Shown: positions 36,354-45,099, numbered from the stretch's first letter. The stretch: DNA of 64,000 bases from Alkaliphilus transvaalensis ATCC 700919 (GCF_000621485.1 NZ_JHYF01000014.1:62001-126000), one strand, 5' to 3'. Made by a program: numbers and translations. The notes: generated by a model not told the origin, from the letters alone.

Positions 36354-37386
36354 TGGTACCCTCCCTTACTAAATCTCCGTAATTGATTATCTCTTGGGGA
36401 ATATATAGATTACTTTCTAACAGATCTATTATTTTCTTCTTATAGGTTTCATCAAAATAATCAAGGAACTGAGTATAATGATTTTTATTTTGACCATCTT
36501 TTGTTTTGGACAGTTTCATATTTTCTACTTCCATTTTATTGATCATGTACTTATACCCATCCATAAAGGGTTTTATTTCAACTTTACCTTTAAAGTTATC
36601 CTTCAATTGCTGGAATATAAATAGCCCTTCATAATCTAGGTCCCCAAAGTAGTACAGTTCATTCCTCGTGTCTAATAGATAGTCCTCCACCCCTAAGGCA
36701 AAGTCAGAAAAACTATTCCATATGGTTTTACCTGACCCATAAATTACTGTCCCTATAGTAGTAGTGAAGAATGTTGTATTTCCTTCTAGTAAATATTTCC
36801 GAAAAGTATAATAGGTATCTTTATTTTCGATGATTAAAATATTTTGGGGACTGCTTTTATGTTGGCTATAGTAGGCCAAAGGTTCTGTGGTACTGTATAT
36901 ATTTAGCTTATGCATTGAAAACCTCAGACGATTTAATAGGGATATACCTCCCTCCTTCTCAAGAAACTTTTCTCTACCCCAAATTTGAAAGGACCGTTCT
37001 TTAGTAGATATTTGAATTTTTAATTTCTCTTTTTTTGTATTTAAAAACTGACTTAAAGCTCTGATTTCATCTCGATCTTCAACATATCTCTCAGGTCTTT
37101 CTTTATAATATCCCATGTTTAATTCGTAATTAATTTTATAATTCATCTCTTCTACTAACCCTGAGTAATCCTTTTCTTCTGGCATAATCCGATATCGGTT
37201 ATACAGAGGTGGCTTTTTACTATTTCCCTTACTCCTCTTTACGGGAGATAAGATGCCATCATCCACCAACTTTACTACTACTTTTGCAAATGTAGTATAA
37301 TCTTTAATCTGTAAATATTTTTGCATCAAATCGGTATCTATCATAGATCGATTAGTTTCTTTTTGATACTGTCTAATATCCTTCAA
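36343..37386 (-). CDS. jetD: Wadjet JetD, Toprim-type nuclease subunit
   Basis: The 347-residue protein has an N-terminal DNA-binding half and a C-terminal Toprim-like domain. ELYYFGDLDYEGLFIFQQL near residues 238-256 supplies the acidic metal-binding DxDxE-like residues of the topoisomerase VI-type JetD cutting site. JetD cleaves DNA captured by the JetABC loop-extruding motor. It is the first structural gene of this operon (order D-A-B-C). It uses a TTG start behind GGGGTGG and lies 84 bp after a WYL regulator gene. Confidence 0.87.
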   Translation of the reverse strand: MKDIRQYQKETNRSMIDTDLMQKYLQIKDYTTFAKVVVKLVDDGILSPVKRSKGNSKKPPLYNRYRIMPEEKDYSGLVEEMNYKINYELNMGYYKERPERYVEDRDEIRALSQFLNTKKEKLKIQISTKERSFQIWGREKFLEKEGGISLLNRLRFSMHKLNIYSTTEPLAYYSQHKSSPQNILIIENKDTYYTFRKYLLEGNTTFFTTTIGTVIYGSGKTIWNSFSDFALGVEDYLLDTRNELYYFGDLDYEGLFIFQQLKDNFKGKVEIKPFMDGYKYMINKMEVENMKLSKTKDGQNKNHYTQFLDYFDETYKKKIIDLLESNLYIPQEIINYGDLVREGTNGV

Positions 37387-37420
37387 TTAATCCACCCCTA
37401 TAATTAATTTCTTTAGTTCT

Positions 37421-37454
37421 ATTATAGCTTGTCTGCTATACAAAAAAATGTATA
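37421..37454 (-). promoter_or_regulatory. Probable jetD promoter overlapped by a palindrome
   Basis: A perfect TATAAT (minus strand, 37,426-37,421) lies 34 bases before the jetD start. Seventeen bases further back is a weak T-rich -35 covered by the palindrome TATACA-N6-TGTATA (37,437-37,454). The palindrome is a candidate operator for the WYL regulator encoded just upstream. Confidence 0.4.
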
Positions 37455-37470
37455 ACTAACAAAAAAGACA

Positions 37471-38472
37471 CTAATTATTATTAGAGTCTCCATAGTTTTT
37501 TGTCATTTTTATTATTTCTTCTTTTATTTTATCTACTAAATATTGTGGCTCTATTACCTTAGCCCTACTTCCCCAATTCAAAATCCAATTCATGAATCCA
37601 TCATTAATTGCTACTTCTGCCATTAATATAAACTTTTCCTCCGAAATAGGTCTTATATATGCATCTAATCCAAATTTATCTATAATAGCATTTAAAAGCA
37701 CTATATTAAATTCAATCTTTACCTTATCCACATTTTCACCCGGAAACATATTAAAGGTTTTTTTCAAATATGCCGCAATGTCAAAATCTGGTTTAGGGAA
37801 GGTATCATCTAGTGGCTGAACATTCCTCATCCTATCAACTCTAAAACTCGTAATGCCACGTCTTTTTTCTTTAGCAATTAGGTAGTAGAAATCATTGCTC
37901 CATACTAACCTATATGGAATTGCATAATAGTAATCTCCATTTCTGCGAAGGTTGAATTTTTTATTTGCATTATAGGCTCCATATTGAAATGTTATTTTTC
38001 TCCTCTCAATTAAGGCATCATGAATTATACTGCTATTTTCTATTATGTAGTTATTATCCAACTTCACTCTGCCATCTAAATAGATTTGTGTTTGTAGCTT
38101 CTTGGCATTATGTTTACTTGTAAGTGTCTTTATTTTCTTAATCAGTTGCCTCGTTTCCATAACATCTATGAATTTAGCAGAGGCCAACGCATCTACTAAT
38201 AATCGTAGCTCATGTAACTCAAAGACTCTATTCCTCATGTTGTAGGCTTTCTTATTATGGTTCAGTGTCCTTTCATTTATATCATATCCGCATTCCTTAA
38301 GGATTTCGATATCATCCCTTAATACTCTACTGTCTATTTTATAGTTCATACCATACCGTTTTTCTAAAATATCTTTTATTTCATTAAGTGTTATGCCATT
38401 AATCTCATCTGTTTCCTCTTTAAGAATATTTAAGAGATCAATAATCCTTTGCTTATTTTTTATTTCACCCAT
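37471..38472 (-). CDS. WYL-domain transcriptional regulator of the Wadjet operon
   Basis: The 333-residue protein begins with a winged helix-turn-helix (NKQRIIDLLNILKEETDE to DSRVLRDDIEILKECGYD). A WYL domain occupies about residues 150-235: ITFQYGAYN, YYAIPYRLVWSNDFYYLIA, ITSFRVDRMRNVQPL. A WCX-like C-terminal extension follows. WYL proteins commonly sense nucleic-acid or nucleotide ligands and repress defence genes. It lies directly before jetD on the same strand. A truncated, decayed copy of its first 45 codons lies at 21,387-21,524. Confidence 0.9.
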   Translation of the reverse strand: MGEIKNKQRIIDLLNILKEETDEINGITLNEIKDILEKRYGMNYKIDSRVLRDDIEILKECGYDINERTLNHNKKAYNMRNRVFELHELRLLVDALASAKFIDVMETRQLIKKIKTLTSKHNAKKLQTQIYLDGRVKLDNNYIIENSSIIHDALIERRKITFQYGAYNANKKFNLRRNGDYYYAIPYRLVWSNDFYYLIAKEKRRGITSFRVDRMRNVQPLDDTFPKPDFDIAAYLKKTFNMFPGENVDKVKIEFNIVLLNAIIDKFGLDAYIRPISEEKFILMAEVAINDGFMNWILNWGSRAKVIEPQYLVDKIKEEIIKMTKNYGDSNNN

Positions 38473-38488
38473 GTTATCTGACCCCAGT

Positions 38489-38517
38489 TTTATATTTTTT
38501 TACACTACTATAGTAAA
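38489..38517 (-). promoter_or_regulatory. WYL gene promoter with palindromic operator candidate
   Basis: The minus strand has TTTACT, 17 bases and TATAAA, about 16 bases before the ATG. The perfect palindrome TACTATAGTA (38,506-38,515) overlaps the -35 box and could be an autoregulatory operator. Confidence 0.4.
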
Positions 38518-38564
38518 TCTTTAGATTATATATCATCTGCATTAAAATTTATTCTTTTCTCTAT

Positions 38565-38705
38565 TTATCTTAATCCTAAGTATTCAATAATAGCCTTTTC
38601 TAACAGTCGCGACACATTTATACCTTCTGACTTTTCTAATCTTTTCATCCATATTGGTATGGTGCAGTTTACTCGATGGATCTAAGTGTCAAATCGATAT
38701 CTCTA
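38565..38705 (-). pseudogene. Cut-off RHH domain of the HicB antitoxin
   Basis: In the same frame as hicB and straight after its TAA, the sequence reads through two more stops into VNCTIPIWMKRLEKSEG and SRLLEKAIIEYLGLR, then stops. This is the ribbon-helix-helix DNA-binding end expected at the C-terminus of HicB. No start with a ribosome site precedes it. Confidence 0.7.
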
Positions 38706-39110
38706 TTAAGGAAGATTTACATCAATTAGAACTGCTGTGAATTTGTCAGTTCCAAAAGTATCTATATTATCCTCAGTCAGCTTAATATCCTCTATTGCTG
38801 TTGATTCTGGTATATCCTCATTATATTCTATCTTGGTTAATAAAGCCCCAGCTAAACAATCCTTTGCCATATAAACAGCATCCTCGAAATTATCACCAAA
38901 TGTAGCTATATCGAGATCTGGGAAATAGACACTATATCTGCCTTCTTTCTCATAGAAAAATAATGCAGGGAATATATATGTACTTTTGTGTATTTGTTGA
39001 CTCCGTTTTTCATATTCTTCCTTGATTTTGTTATATTCTATTTCAAAGTCTTTATTTTTTTTCTTTTCTTCATCAATGATTTTATTTATATCTAGTTTTT
39101 CAAATGGCAT
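38706..39110 (-). CDS. hicB: HicB-family antitoxin, truncated before its DNA-binding domain
   Basis: The 134-residue protein has an unusual charged N-terminal coiled segment (EEKKKNKDFEIEYNKIKEEY) and then the HicB partial RNase H fold (YIFPALFFYEKEGRYSVYFPD, MAKDCLAGALLTKIEYNED). It ends at LIDVNLP with TAA, where a linker and RHH domain normally follow; these survive as untranslated sequence downstream. HicB neutralises the HicA mRNA interferase, but no hicA is present nearby. AGGAGGAG precedes the ATG. Confidence 0.82.
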   Translation of the reverse strand: MPFEKLDINKIIDEEKKKNKDFEIEYNKIKEEYEKRSQQIHKSTYIFPALFFYEKEGRYSVYFPDLDIATFGDNFEDAVYMAKDCLAGALLTKIEYNEDIPESTAIEDIKLTEDNIDTFGTDKFTAVLIDVNLP

Positions 39111-39193
39111 AATATCTCCTCCTATCTTACGTATATATTGTAATACATAATTTGAATGCGTATCAATGTAATTATTAGAATGTAAACAAGAAA

Positions 39194-39213
39194 AAGCCGG
39201 AATAATCCGGCTT
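39194..39213 (-). terminator. Intrinsic terminator of the second hicB-like gene
   Basis: AAGCCGGA and TCCGGCTT form a perfect 8-bp stem with an ATAA loop, followed by T5 on the minus strand. Confidence 0.9.
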
Positions 39214-39220
39214 AAAATAA

Positions 39221-39523
39221 TTATTTACTAATTTGCTCATAGTACTGTTCTATAGCTTCTCCTACTATAGTGCTTAGGTTCTTTTTATATTTAAGTGTAC
39301 TTCTTACTTGTTCTAGTTTATCAATCTGACTTTCTTTAAGCATGAAAGAACGTTTGGCTTTATTTTCCTCTAACTCACTCATACTTATTAAGTCTTCTAG
39401 AGCTTTTAAAGCCTCCATACTATTATCTCCTTCAGCTATACAGTCTGGAAGGTCCGGAGCATCTGCAATAAATCTTTGCTTTTTCTCATTCCAATTAATT
39501 ATAATTTTACTCTTGTTTTTCAT
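39221..39523 (-). CDS. HicB-like antitoxin or RHH regulator, no toxin partner
   Basis: The first 50 of 100 residues match the HicB fold (IINWNEKKQRFIADAPDLPD, EGDNSMEALKALEDLI). The rest is a ribbon-helix-helix-type tail (RSFMLKESQIDKLEQVR, STIVGEAIEQYYEQI). AGGGGGAAG precedes the ATG. It lies 110 bp upstream of the truncated hicB and has its own terminator. No hicA-like ORF is nearby, so it may be an orphan regulator or a relic of a toxin-antitoxin pair. Confidence 0.68.
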   Translation of the reverse strand: MKNKSKIIINWNEKKQRFIADAPDLPDCIAEGDNSMEALKALEDLISMSELEENKAKRSFMLKESQIDKLEQVRSTLKYKKNLSTIVGEAIEQYYEQISK

Positions 39524-39700
39524 ATCATCTTCCCCCTCATTTTGTAGATATTATATGGTTTTGCTTTTGCACTCTCTTACATCTATTCTTTATCGTTTCG
39601 TACAAGTAGTGAACAGTAATTTACATTAGTTGTATGAGCAAAAGTCCTTCCAATTTAAATTAGAATCTTCTAAAACATAACTCTTTGAAACCTAAATTAT

Positions 39701-39754
39701 ACGTCAGGTAGTTACCCTTAATTCATGTTCCAAAAGCTACGCAGACCAGGGTAC
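39701..39754. other. Right attachment junction of the element
   Basis: The element arm ends AAAAGCTACGCAGAC, then the core CA (39,747-39,748), then the chromosomal half GGGTAC (39,749-39,754). Only CCA is shared with the left junction, as expected for serine recombinases. Confidence 0.85.
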
Positions 39755-40111
39755 GTTCAACCCCATCCACCGAGTTCCAAAACCTCCACCCATTAATCTT
39801 TTATCAACAACTTTCCAAGACCCTAAAGGCGAAGGGTGTCCTGCTCGTCCACTAGCAATTGCATATTTTTTAATAAGCTCATTCCCATTCAAAAGATATA
39901 ACCTTTTTTCAGATATATCAATTAAAATTTTTAGGTTATCATAATCTGGATTCTCAGCTAACATATTGTATTCCCACTGGATATATTCATTTAACCCTCT
40001 AACATTTTTATTTCTCAAATCCATAAGGTGATCTATTATAATATAGCTCGCTGAGACTATAAAACCGGTTATTAGAGTTATTGTTATAACTTTTACGATC
40101 AATCGTTTCAA
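39737..40111 (-). pseudogene. ykuD: 5' half of L,D-transpeptidase gene ykuD
   Basis: The TTG start lies behind GGGAGGGATAGG. An N-terminal membrane anchor (ITITLITGFIVSASYIIID) is followed by the opening of a YkuD domain: ILIDISEKRLYLLNGNELIKK, SGRAGHPSPLGSWKV and GGGFGTRWMGLNVPW. The native sequence stops at NVPW; SA and TAG come from the element. Joined to GTYGIHG at 6,665 it gives a protein of about 250 residues that cross-links or anchors peptidoglycan outside the membrane. As it stands it lacks the catalytic Cys. Confidence 0.9.
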
Positions 40112-40116
40112 AACCC

Positions 40117-40158
40117 TATCCCTCCCTTTACATTCTTTCTAATATATGCTGAGGGATA
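40117..40158 (-). promoter_or_regulatory. Hairpin masking the ykuD ribosome-binding site
   Basis: In the mRNA, TATCCCTC pairs with GAGGGATA, which is the ribosome-binding site of ykuD. The same pairing, longer and with a different loop, exists upstream of the decayed ykuD copy at 41,788-41,831, which supports a real function. Confidence 0.5.
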
Positions 40159-40296
40159 AGCTGTAAATTCTGTTTAAATAAGCTTAACTATAAATAAATT
40201 TTATTATTCCATTCTATTGCATCTAGGTCTCTATATACTTGTTATTACCTTCCTCTGTATAATTCTCTATATTATTTATGCACTCTAACATTTAAA

Positions 40297-41028
40297 TTAT
40301 ATAAGTTTCAGATACATATCTAAGCTTTTCTCAACTTCATATGCAACTAATTTACTAAAATCAGAATAGTCATTGGTTGTATGGGCTTTGTCTAAAGCAT
40401 TATAGTATTCTAATCTATTTTCTGCTCTAATAATTGTAGCAGGATATCCACTTTTCATAAGCTCTAAATTCATTAAAAGTCTTGCTGTCCTTCCATTGCC
40501 ATCTACAAAAGGATGAACTCCAACAAAAATCCCATGCAGCTGTGCAGCTCTTTCAACGGGATGTAGTTTTTGGGCTTCATTTTCATACCAATAAATGAGG
40601 GCTTTCATTTCATCTGGAACAACCATAAAATCTGGTGGAGTATGTTGAGCGCCACTAATTATTACATTTTGATTTCTATATACACCTGCATACTCATCGC
40701 TTATCCCCTTTAAAACTAGCCTATGAATATTCTTTATTTGCCACTCATTAAGTTTTTCACTATTTACTATTTCTTCAACATACAAAATAGCTTCCTTATG
40801 ATTAATTACCTCTAGGTGCTCTCTTAAGGTCTTCCCACCTATTGTAATACCTTCTAAGACAACTTTTGTTTCCTGTAAGGTTAAAGTGTTTCCTTCTATT
40901 GCATTAGAGTTATATGTCCATTCAAGCAATAAATTCTCCCTGATGCTTTTAACAGTATATGTCGGTAAAGGTCTTTTACTATCTAACAATATCTTCTTTT
41001 CATCTATTTTTTTTAATAAATCTCTCAT
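40297..41028 (-). CDS. Fic-domain protein (AMP-transferase type) with built-in inhibitory helix
   Basis: The 243 residues carry the Fic active site HPFVDGNGR at 172-180, with the catalytic His, the Mg-binding Asp/Asn and the Arg. The N-terminal motif SNAIEG at 41-46 matches the (S/T)xxxE(G/N) helix that blocks ATP binding, so this is a self-inhibited class II Fic enzyme. Such proteins attach AMP to target proteins. It lies downstream of a frameshifted nucleotidyltransferase gene and upstream of ykuD on the same strand. Confidence 0.93.
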   Translation of the reverse strand: MRDLLKKIDEKKILLDSKRPLPTYTVKSIRENLLLEWTYNSNAIEGNTLTLQETKVVLEGITIGGKTLREHLEVINHKEAILYVEEIVNSEKLNEWQIKNIHRLVLKGISDEYAGVYRNQNVIISGAQHTPPDFMVVPDEMKALIYWYENEAQKLHPVERAAQLHGIFVGVHPFVDGNGRTARLLMNLELMKSGYPATIIRAENRLEYYNALDKAHTTNDYSDFSKLVAYEVEKSLDMYLKLI

Positions 41029-41087
41029 CGGGATTTCACCACTCCATTTTAATTTTAATGATTAAGACCTTAGTAAAGTATTTCCTT

Positions 41088-41379
41088 CATATCTCAATAA
41101 CCTCTCTTTTAACTTTCTCTCTTATATTCCTATGAAGCGCCTCTTCCGTTACAACATCAACCTTACTATTCAACAGATCTTCCAGTGTATTTTTTAATGC
41201 AATCAAGTCAAATAATGTACGTCCTTCTTCAAATTGAACTAGAAAGTCTATATCACTATTAGTAACATCTTCATTTCTGGCGACAGATCCAAAAGTTGGA
41301 TTTTTACTCCTCCATAGTAATTTGCTATTCTTAGTATATCTTTTCTTTTCTCATAAATTATTTTTCTTATCTTCATCAT
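41088..41379 (-). pseudogene. MNT-type nucleotidyltransferase gene, frameshifted
   Basis: From MMKIRKIIYEKRKDILRIAN the first frame fails after YYG. The frame then shifts to SKNPTFGSVARNEDV and SDIDFLVQFEE, the GSxAR...DxD nucleotidyltransferase motif, and on to VKREVIEI and TGA. The total length of 292 bp is not a multiple of three. Intact members often serve as antitoxins to HEPN proteins. No HEPN gene is present. Confidence 0.8.
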
Positions 41380-41549
41380 AATCGCCTTTATTTATTTGAC
41401 TTTGATTATATATTTTAATCTTACATTATTACCATCACTACCATTATTATACCATACTAACTACTTGAAACAACACAAAAACAGATCACCCAAAGTAACC
41501 TGTTAAATATATTATCCACTATTTTTTTCAATATATAGTTTCCTAATTG

Positions 41550-41783
41550 CATCTTTTTTATTAAGCTCATCCCATTCAAAAGATATAACCTTTTTTCAGA
41601 TAAAATTTTTAGGTTATCATAATCTGGATTTACAGCTAACAATGTTCCGCTGGATATGTTCATTTAAACCTTTTACTTTCAGTCTTGTTAGGCTTCTAAA
41701 ATAATCTATCGATCTATCAGCTGCCGAAGCTACCAGAACTAATATTAAGCCCAACGATATCACTGTTGCAATACTTTTTTCAA
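41550..41783 (-). pseudogene. Decayed second copy of the ykuD 5' region
   Basis: Behind a matching leader hairpin, frames with shifts read SLGLILVLVASAADRSID, VKGLNEHIQR, NPDYDNLKILSEKRLYLLNG and SLIKK. These match the ykuD 5' half at 39,737-40,111 (GLNEYIQW, NPDYDNLKILIDISEKRLYLLNG). There are at least two frameshifts and an internal deletion, and homology ends after LIKK. Confidence 0.82.
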
Positions 41784-41787
41784 TTTT

Positions 41788-41831
41788 TATCCCTCCGCTA
41801 TATAGTTCTGTCAAGTATATGCGGAGGGATA
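41788..41831 (-). promoter_or_regulatory. Leader hairpin of the decayed ykuD copy
   Basis: TATCCCTCCGC and GCGGAGGGATA are perfect 11-bp inverted repeats; the second arm in the mRNA is the ribosome-binding site. Compare 40,117-40,158. Confidence 0.5.
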
Positions 41832-41940
41832 AGCCTTTATTTCTAACAAATTGATTATAGTAAATATTTCATTCAATATGAGTTGATAGGTAATTGACTT
41901 ATACTTATTTAAAGTTGTTTGCCTACTAACGCAATAACCC

Positions 41941-44900
41941 TTATAATATACTTTTATTTGCCTTTGGTACTAAATATGGTGGCATTTCATGCTTTAATCT
42001 CCATATGATACTCATGGGTTGATTACCTGAATGACTTACATACTCACATGTACCTAAAAATATAAAGGGGGCTGTATGGCCATTTTCCATCTTATATTCC
42101 CTCAGAAACATAGCTATTTTATTTCCTGTTTTTTTATGGTTAAGATACCTCTGGGCCATTTTGCTATCTTCTGATACCTTGCTTTGGGTTTGCCAATGAA
42201 ATAATTTTTCATTTATTGCATAGTCTTCATATAAAGTTGAAGGTGAAAAGTCTTTTTCTGATTTATTAAGGGTTACAAAAAATATATCTAGTTCCTTATC
42301 ATTAAAATATTTTACCCCCTCTCTAAAAGAGGGTCTCCTTTTCTCGTTATAGTAGCCTAAAGCAGCTAAAACTTGGGCACTGGAGTAGCTACTATGTATC
42401 CCTAGAGGACAAGGAAAATTAAATTCATGCTCAATCTCTAGTTGATTTAGGTTGTCATAATTATACTGCAGAATCTCTAGTATCTCTGACTTGATATCCT
42501 CATTGTTTAGAATATCTAAAATTCCCTCTTGTATTGAATTAAAACCTGATTTTTGTGGCTCTAGATCATAAAATGAATAATACAACATATTTAACATAAG
42601 TTCTTCTTGTTTATTATTCACAACAGGATTGTTTATATAAGTAGTCAAAAATTCTAGCAACTTTCTAGAGTTTAAATGTAAGAGGTTCGATACCCTCTTT
42701 GCAAACAAACTTTCACCTATAGCACTATAGTTATCTTTCAAACCTGCATCTACCTTCATGCTATTAAATGTCCTATTGTTAGATCTCCCATATAAATCAT
42801 ATATCGATAAATGATGGTGCTTTAAAAAATTAGATAATGTTAACTCTAAACCCGAATCTTCTTCAAAATATTTTATCTTATTTATAAGATTTTTCTTTGT
42901 ATTAGAACTCTCCTTTAAGTTCCTTAATACATACTCTTTTGCCTGTTTCTCTAATTGTATAAAACATCCTTTAGGTAAATTATGAAAACCATTTTCTACA
43001 TAATGCTTTACTGAATGTTTTGTTTTTCCTATTAGGGCTCTAAATTTTTCTTCGAAATTATAATTTTTATGAGCCTGTCCTACAAAGTCTAAGACTGTTA
43101 AGCACTCTTTTCCATCTGCTAGTCTCAATCCCCTACCTAACTGTTGCAAAAATATGGTTAAACTTTCTGTCGGCCTCAAAAACAGTACTGTGTTAACTTC
43201 TGGAATATCTACTCCCTCATTATACAAATCTACTGTAAATATAAATTTAATTTCTCCACTAATTAATTTGTACTTTGCTTCGTCTCTGATTGTCTTATCT
43301 ACATCACCATAAAGTGCTATTGATGATATTTTAACTTTATTAAAAAAACTAGCCATATATTTGGCATGTTCTATACTTACACAAAAACCTAACCCCTTAA
43401 CTTCATCTATATCAGATACATACTTATATATATTTTTTATCACTACATCATAGGTTCTTTTGTCATTTAAGGTATATACCTTTTCTAACTCCCTGATATC
43501 ATAACCCTTTCTGCTCCATTTAAGTTTAGAAAGGTCCACTGTGTCACTTACACCAAAATATTGGAACGGAGATAATAGTTTTCTATCTATCGCTTCTATT
43601 AGCCGCATTTCGCTGGCAATTGTATTGTCAAAGTATTCTAGTATACTTTTTCCATCCATTCTTTCAGGGGTTGCAGTTAGTCCTAACAATACTTTAGGCT
43701 TATAATAATTTAGAAGTTGTTGATATGAATTTGCCGCTGCATGGTGAAATTCATCCACAATAATAAAATCATAAAAATCCTCTGTTGTATTTTCTTGAAG
43801 CTTATGACTGTTGAAACTTTGAATACTGATAAATAGATTTTCAAGAGAATTAGGGCTGTATCTACCTACTAGTAACTCTCCGAAATTATTGTCCTTTAAT
43901 ATAGCTCTAAATGTATCTCTACTTTGCTTTAGTATTTCTTCTCTATGGGCTACAAATAAGAGCTTTGTTAAACCACCATTTTCTTTTTGATACCTCTTAT
44001 AGTCAAAAGCAGATATTATAGTTTTTCCAACCCCTGTAGCTGCTACTAATAGATTCTTATTTCTACCATGCACTTTTCGTTCTACCTGTAGCCTCTCTAG
44101 TATTTCTTTCTGGTAATGATAAGGCTGAATATCAAAATTAAATGTAAAGTCATTATTATCACTTCGCTTTGTCTTATTCAGGGCGTTTTTTAGCTTTACT
44201 ATTTCCTGTTCATCATCAACATTAAAGGATATAAACTCCCCATCATTCCAATAGCTTTCAAAAGTTGTCTCAAACTTCTTGATGATATCAAAGGAATCTT
44301 TTTCAGTTACCTTAATGTTCCACTCTAAGCCAGAAGTTAAGGCAGGATTTGAAAGATTGGATGAACCTATATAACAAGTGCTAAATCCTGTTTCTCTCTT
44401 AAACATGTAGGCTTTAGCATGTAATCTAGTTCTGTCTATATCATAAGAAATCTTAACCTCTGTGTTCTTTAATTTACTTAACTCCAGAATAGCCTTTAGA
44501 TCAGTAGCCTCCATATAAGATGTTGTAATAACTCTAAGTCTTCCATTCTTCTGTTCAGTAAAGCGCTTTAGCTCCTCATAGATACACCTCAGTCCGCTCC
44601 ATTTTATAAAGGAAACTAGCATATCTATAGAGTCACAGGTTAATATCTCCTTTTGTAATTCACCTAACATATTAGGTTCATAACTCGACCCAGTGAATAG
44701 TGAGCTTTGAGATATTGGTGTAATAGGCCTAACAACACTTTCTCTTTCTATGCTTTTGATACTATTAATTTTAGAGTAAACAGAAGTTAAAATCTCTCCT
44801 TCTTCTTCAATCTTTAGTTTATCAAACTCATCAACAGGTAGCCTAACACTTAAGATTTCTATAACATCATTACAAGTTCTTATCTGACTTAACAAAGCTT

Positions 44901-45099
44901 CTTTGTCATCACTAATATTTTCTCTAACATATCTAAGGGCACGTCTAGTGACTTCTGAGATATAGGAAGATAAAATTTTTCTGGCTTCCTCAACATCAAT
45001 ATTTTCTTTCCCAACATCAAAATGATCTATGGATAATTCCTCTAAATCATTTCTAAGCTTTCTATTTATAATTTCTTCGTAAATCCCTTCCTTAAGCAT
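41941..45099 (-). CDS. PLD-nuclease/DEAD-DEAH helicase with DUF3427-type C-terminus
   Basis: I start at MLKEGIYEEI because GAGGTG lies six bases before that ATG. The protein has about 1,052 residues. A phospholipase-D-like nuclease domain lies near 130-290 (TRLHAKAYMFKRETGFSTCY with HxK, then IGSSNLSNPAL). The SF2 helicase motifs follow: AATGVGKTIISAFDYKRYQ, VAHREEILKQSR, VDEFHHAAA, GLTATPERMDG, NEGVDIPEVNTVLFLRPT and QQLGRGLRLADGK. A long C-terminal domain comes last. Such proteins occur in defence islands as DNA-degrading effectors. The HNH gene 102 bp upstream is its likely partner. Confidence 0.9.
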   Translation of the reverse strand: MLKEGIYEEIINRKLRNDLEELSIDHFDVGKENIDVEEARKILSSYISEVTRRALRYVRENISDDKEALLSQIRTCNDVIEILSVRLPVDEFDKLKIEEEGEILTSVYSKINSIKSIERESVVRPITPISQSSLFTGSSYEPNMLGELQKEILTCDSIDMLVSFIKWSGLRCIYEELKRFTEQKNGRLRVITTSYMEATDLKAILELSKLKNTEVKISYDIDRTRLHAKAYMFKRETGFSTCYIGSSNLSNPALTSGLEWNIKVTEKDSFDIIKKFETTFESYWNDGEFISFNVDDEQEIVKLKNALNKTKRSDNNDFTFNFDIQPYHYQKEILERLQVERKVHGRNKNLLVAATGVGKTIISAFDYKRYQKENGGLTKLLFVAHREEILKQSRDTFRAILKDNNFGELLVGRYSPNSLENLFISIQSFNSHKLQENTTEDFYDFIIVDEFHHAAANSYQQLLNYYKPKVLLGLTATPERMDGKSILEYFDNTIASEMRLIEAIDRKLLSPFQYFGVSDTVDLSKLKWSRKGYDIRELEKVYTLNDKRTYDVVIKNIYKYVSDIDEVKGLGFCVSIEHAKYMASFFNKVKISSIALYGDVDKTIRDEAKYKLISGEIKFIFTVDLYNEGVDIPEVNTVLFLRPTESLTIFLQQLGRGLRLADGKECLTVLDFVGQAHKNYNFEEKFRALIGKTKHSVKHYVENGFHNLPKGCFIQLEKQAKEYVLRNLKESSNTKKNLINKIKYFEEDSGLELTLSNFLKHHHLSIYDLYGRSNNRTFNSMKVDAGLKDNYSAIGESLFAKRVSNLLHLNSRKLLEFLTTYINNPVVNNKQEELMLNMLYYSFYDLEPQKSGFNSIQEGILDILNNEDIKSEILEILQYNYDNLNQLEIEHEFNFPCPLGIHSSYSSAQVLAALGYYNEKRRPSFREGVKYFNDKELDIFFVTLNKSEKDFSPSTLYEDYAINEKLFHWQTQSKVSEDSKMAQRYLNHKKTGNKIAMFLREYKMENGHTAPFIFLGTCEYVSHSGNQPMSIIWRLKHEMPPYLVPKANKSIL

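Larger units (their letters stand above)
6667..39747. mobile_element. About 33.1-kb serine-recombinase element inserted in ykuD, loaded with defence genes
   Basis: The two halves of one YkuD gene lie at its outer edges. Removing the DNA between the CA cores rejoins NVPW to GTYGIHG in frame. At the left end are the recombinase, a small ORF, a helicase and primase-polymerase pair, a small-terminase-like gene and an HNH gene. The rest is restriction, methyltransferase, Wadjet, regulator and antitoxin genes. There are no structural or conjugation genes. A second right-arm sequence at 29,374-29,418 suggests that two units are joined. Confidence 0.9.

Noticed and set aside
41088-41379. HEPN-MNT toxin-antitoxin pair with the Fic gene
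   Set aside because: The neighbour is a Fic protein with its own inhibitory motif, not a HEPN protein, and the nucleotidyltransferase gene is frameshifted.
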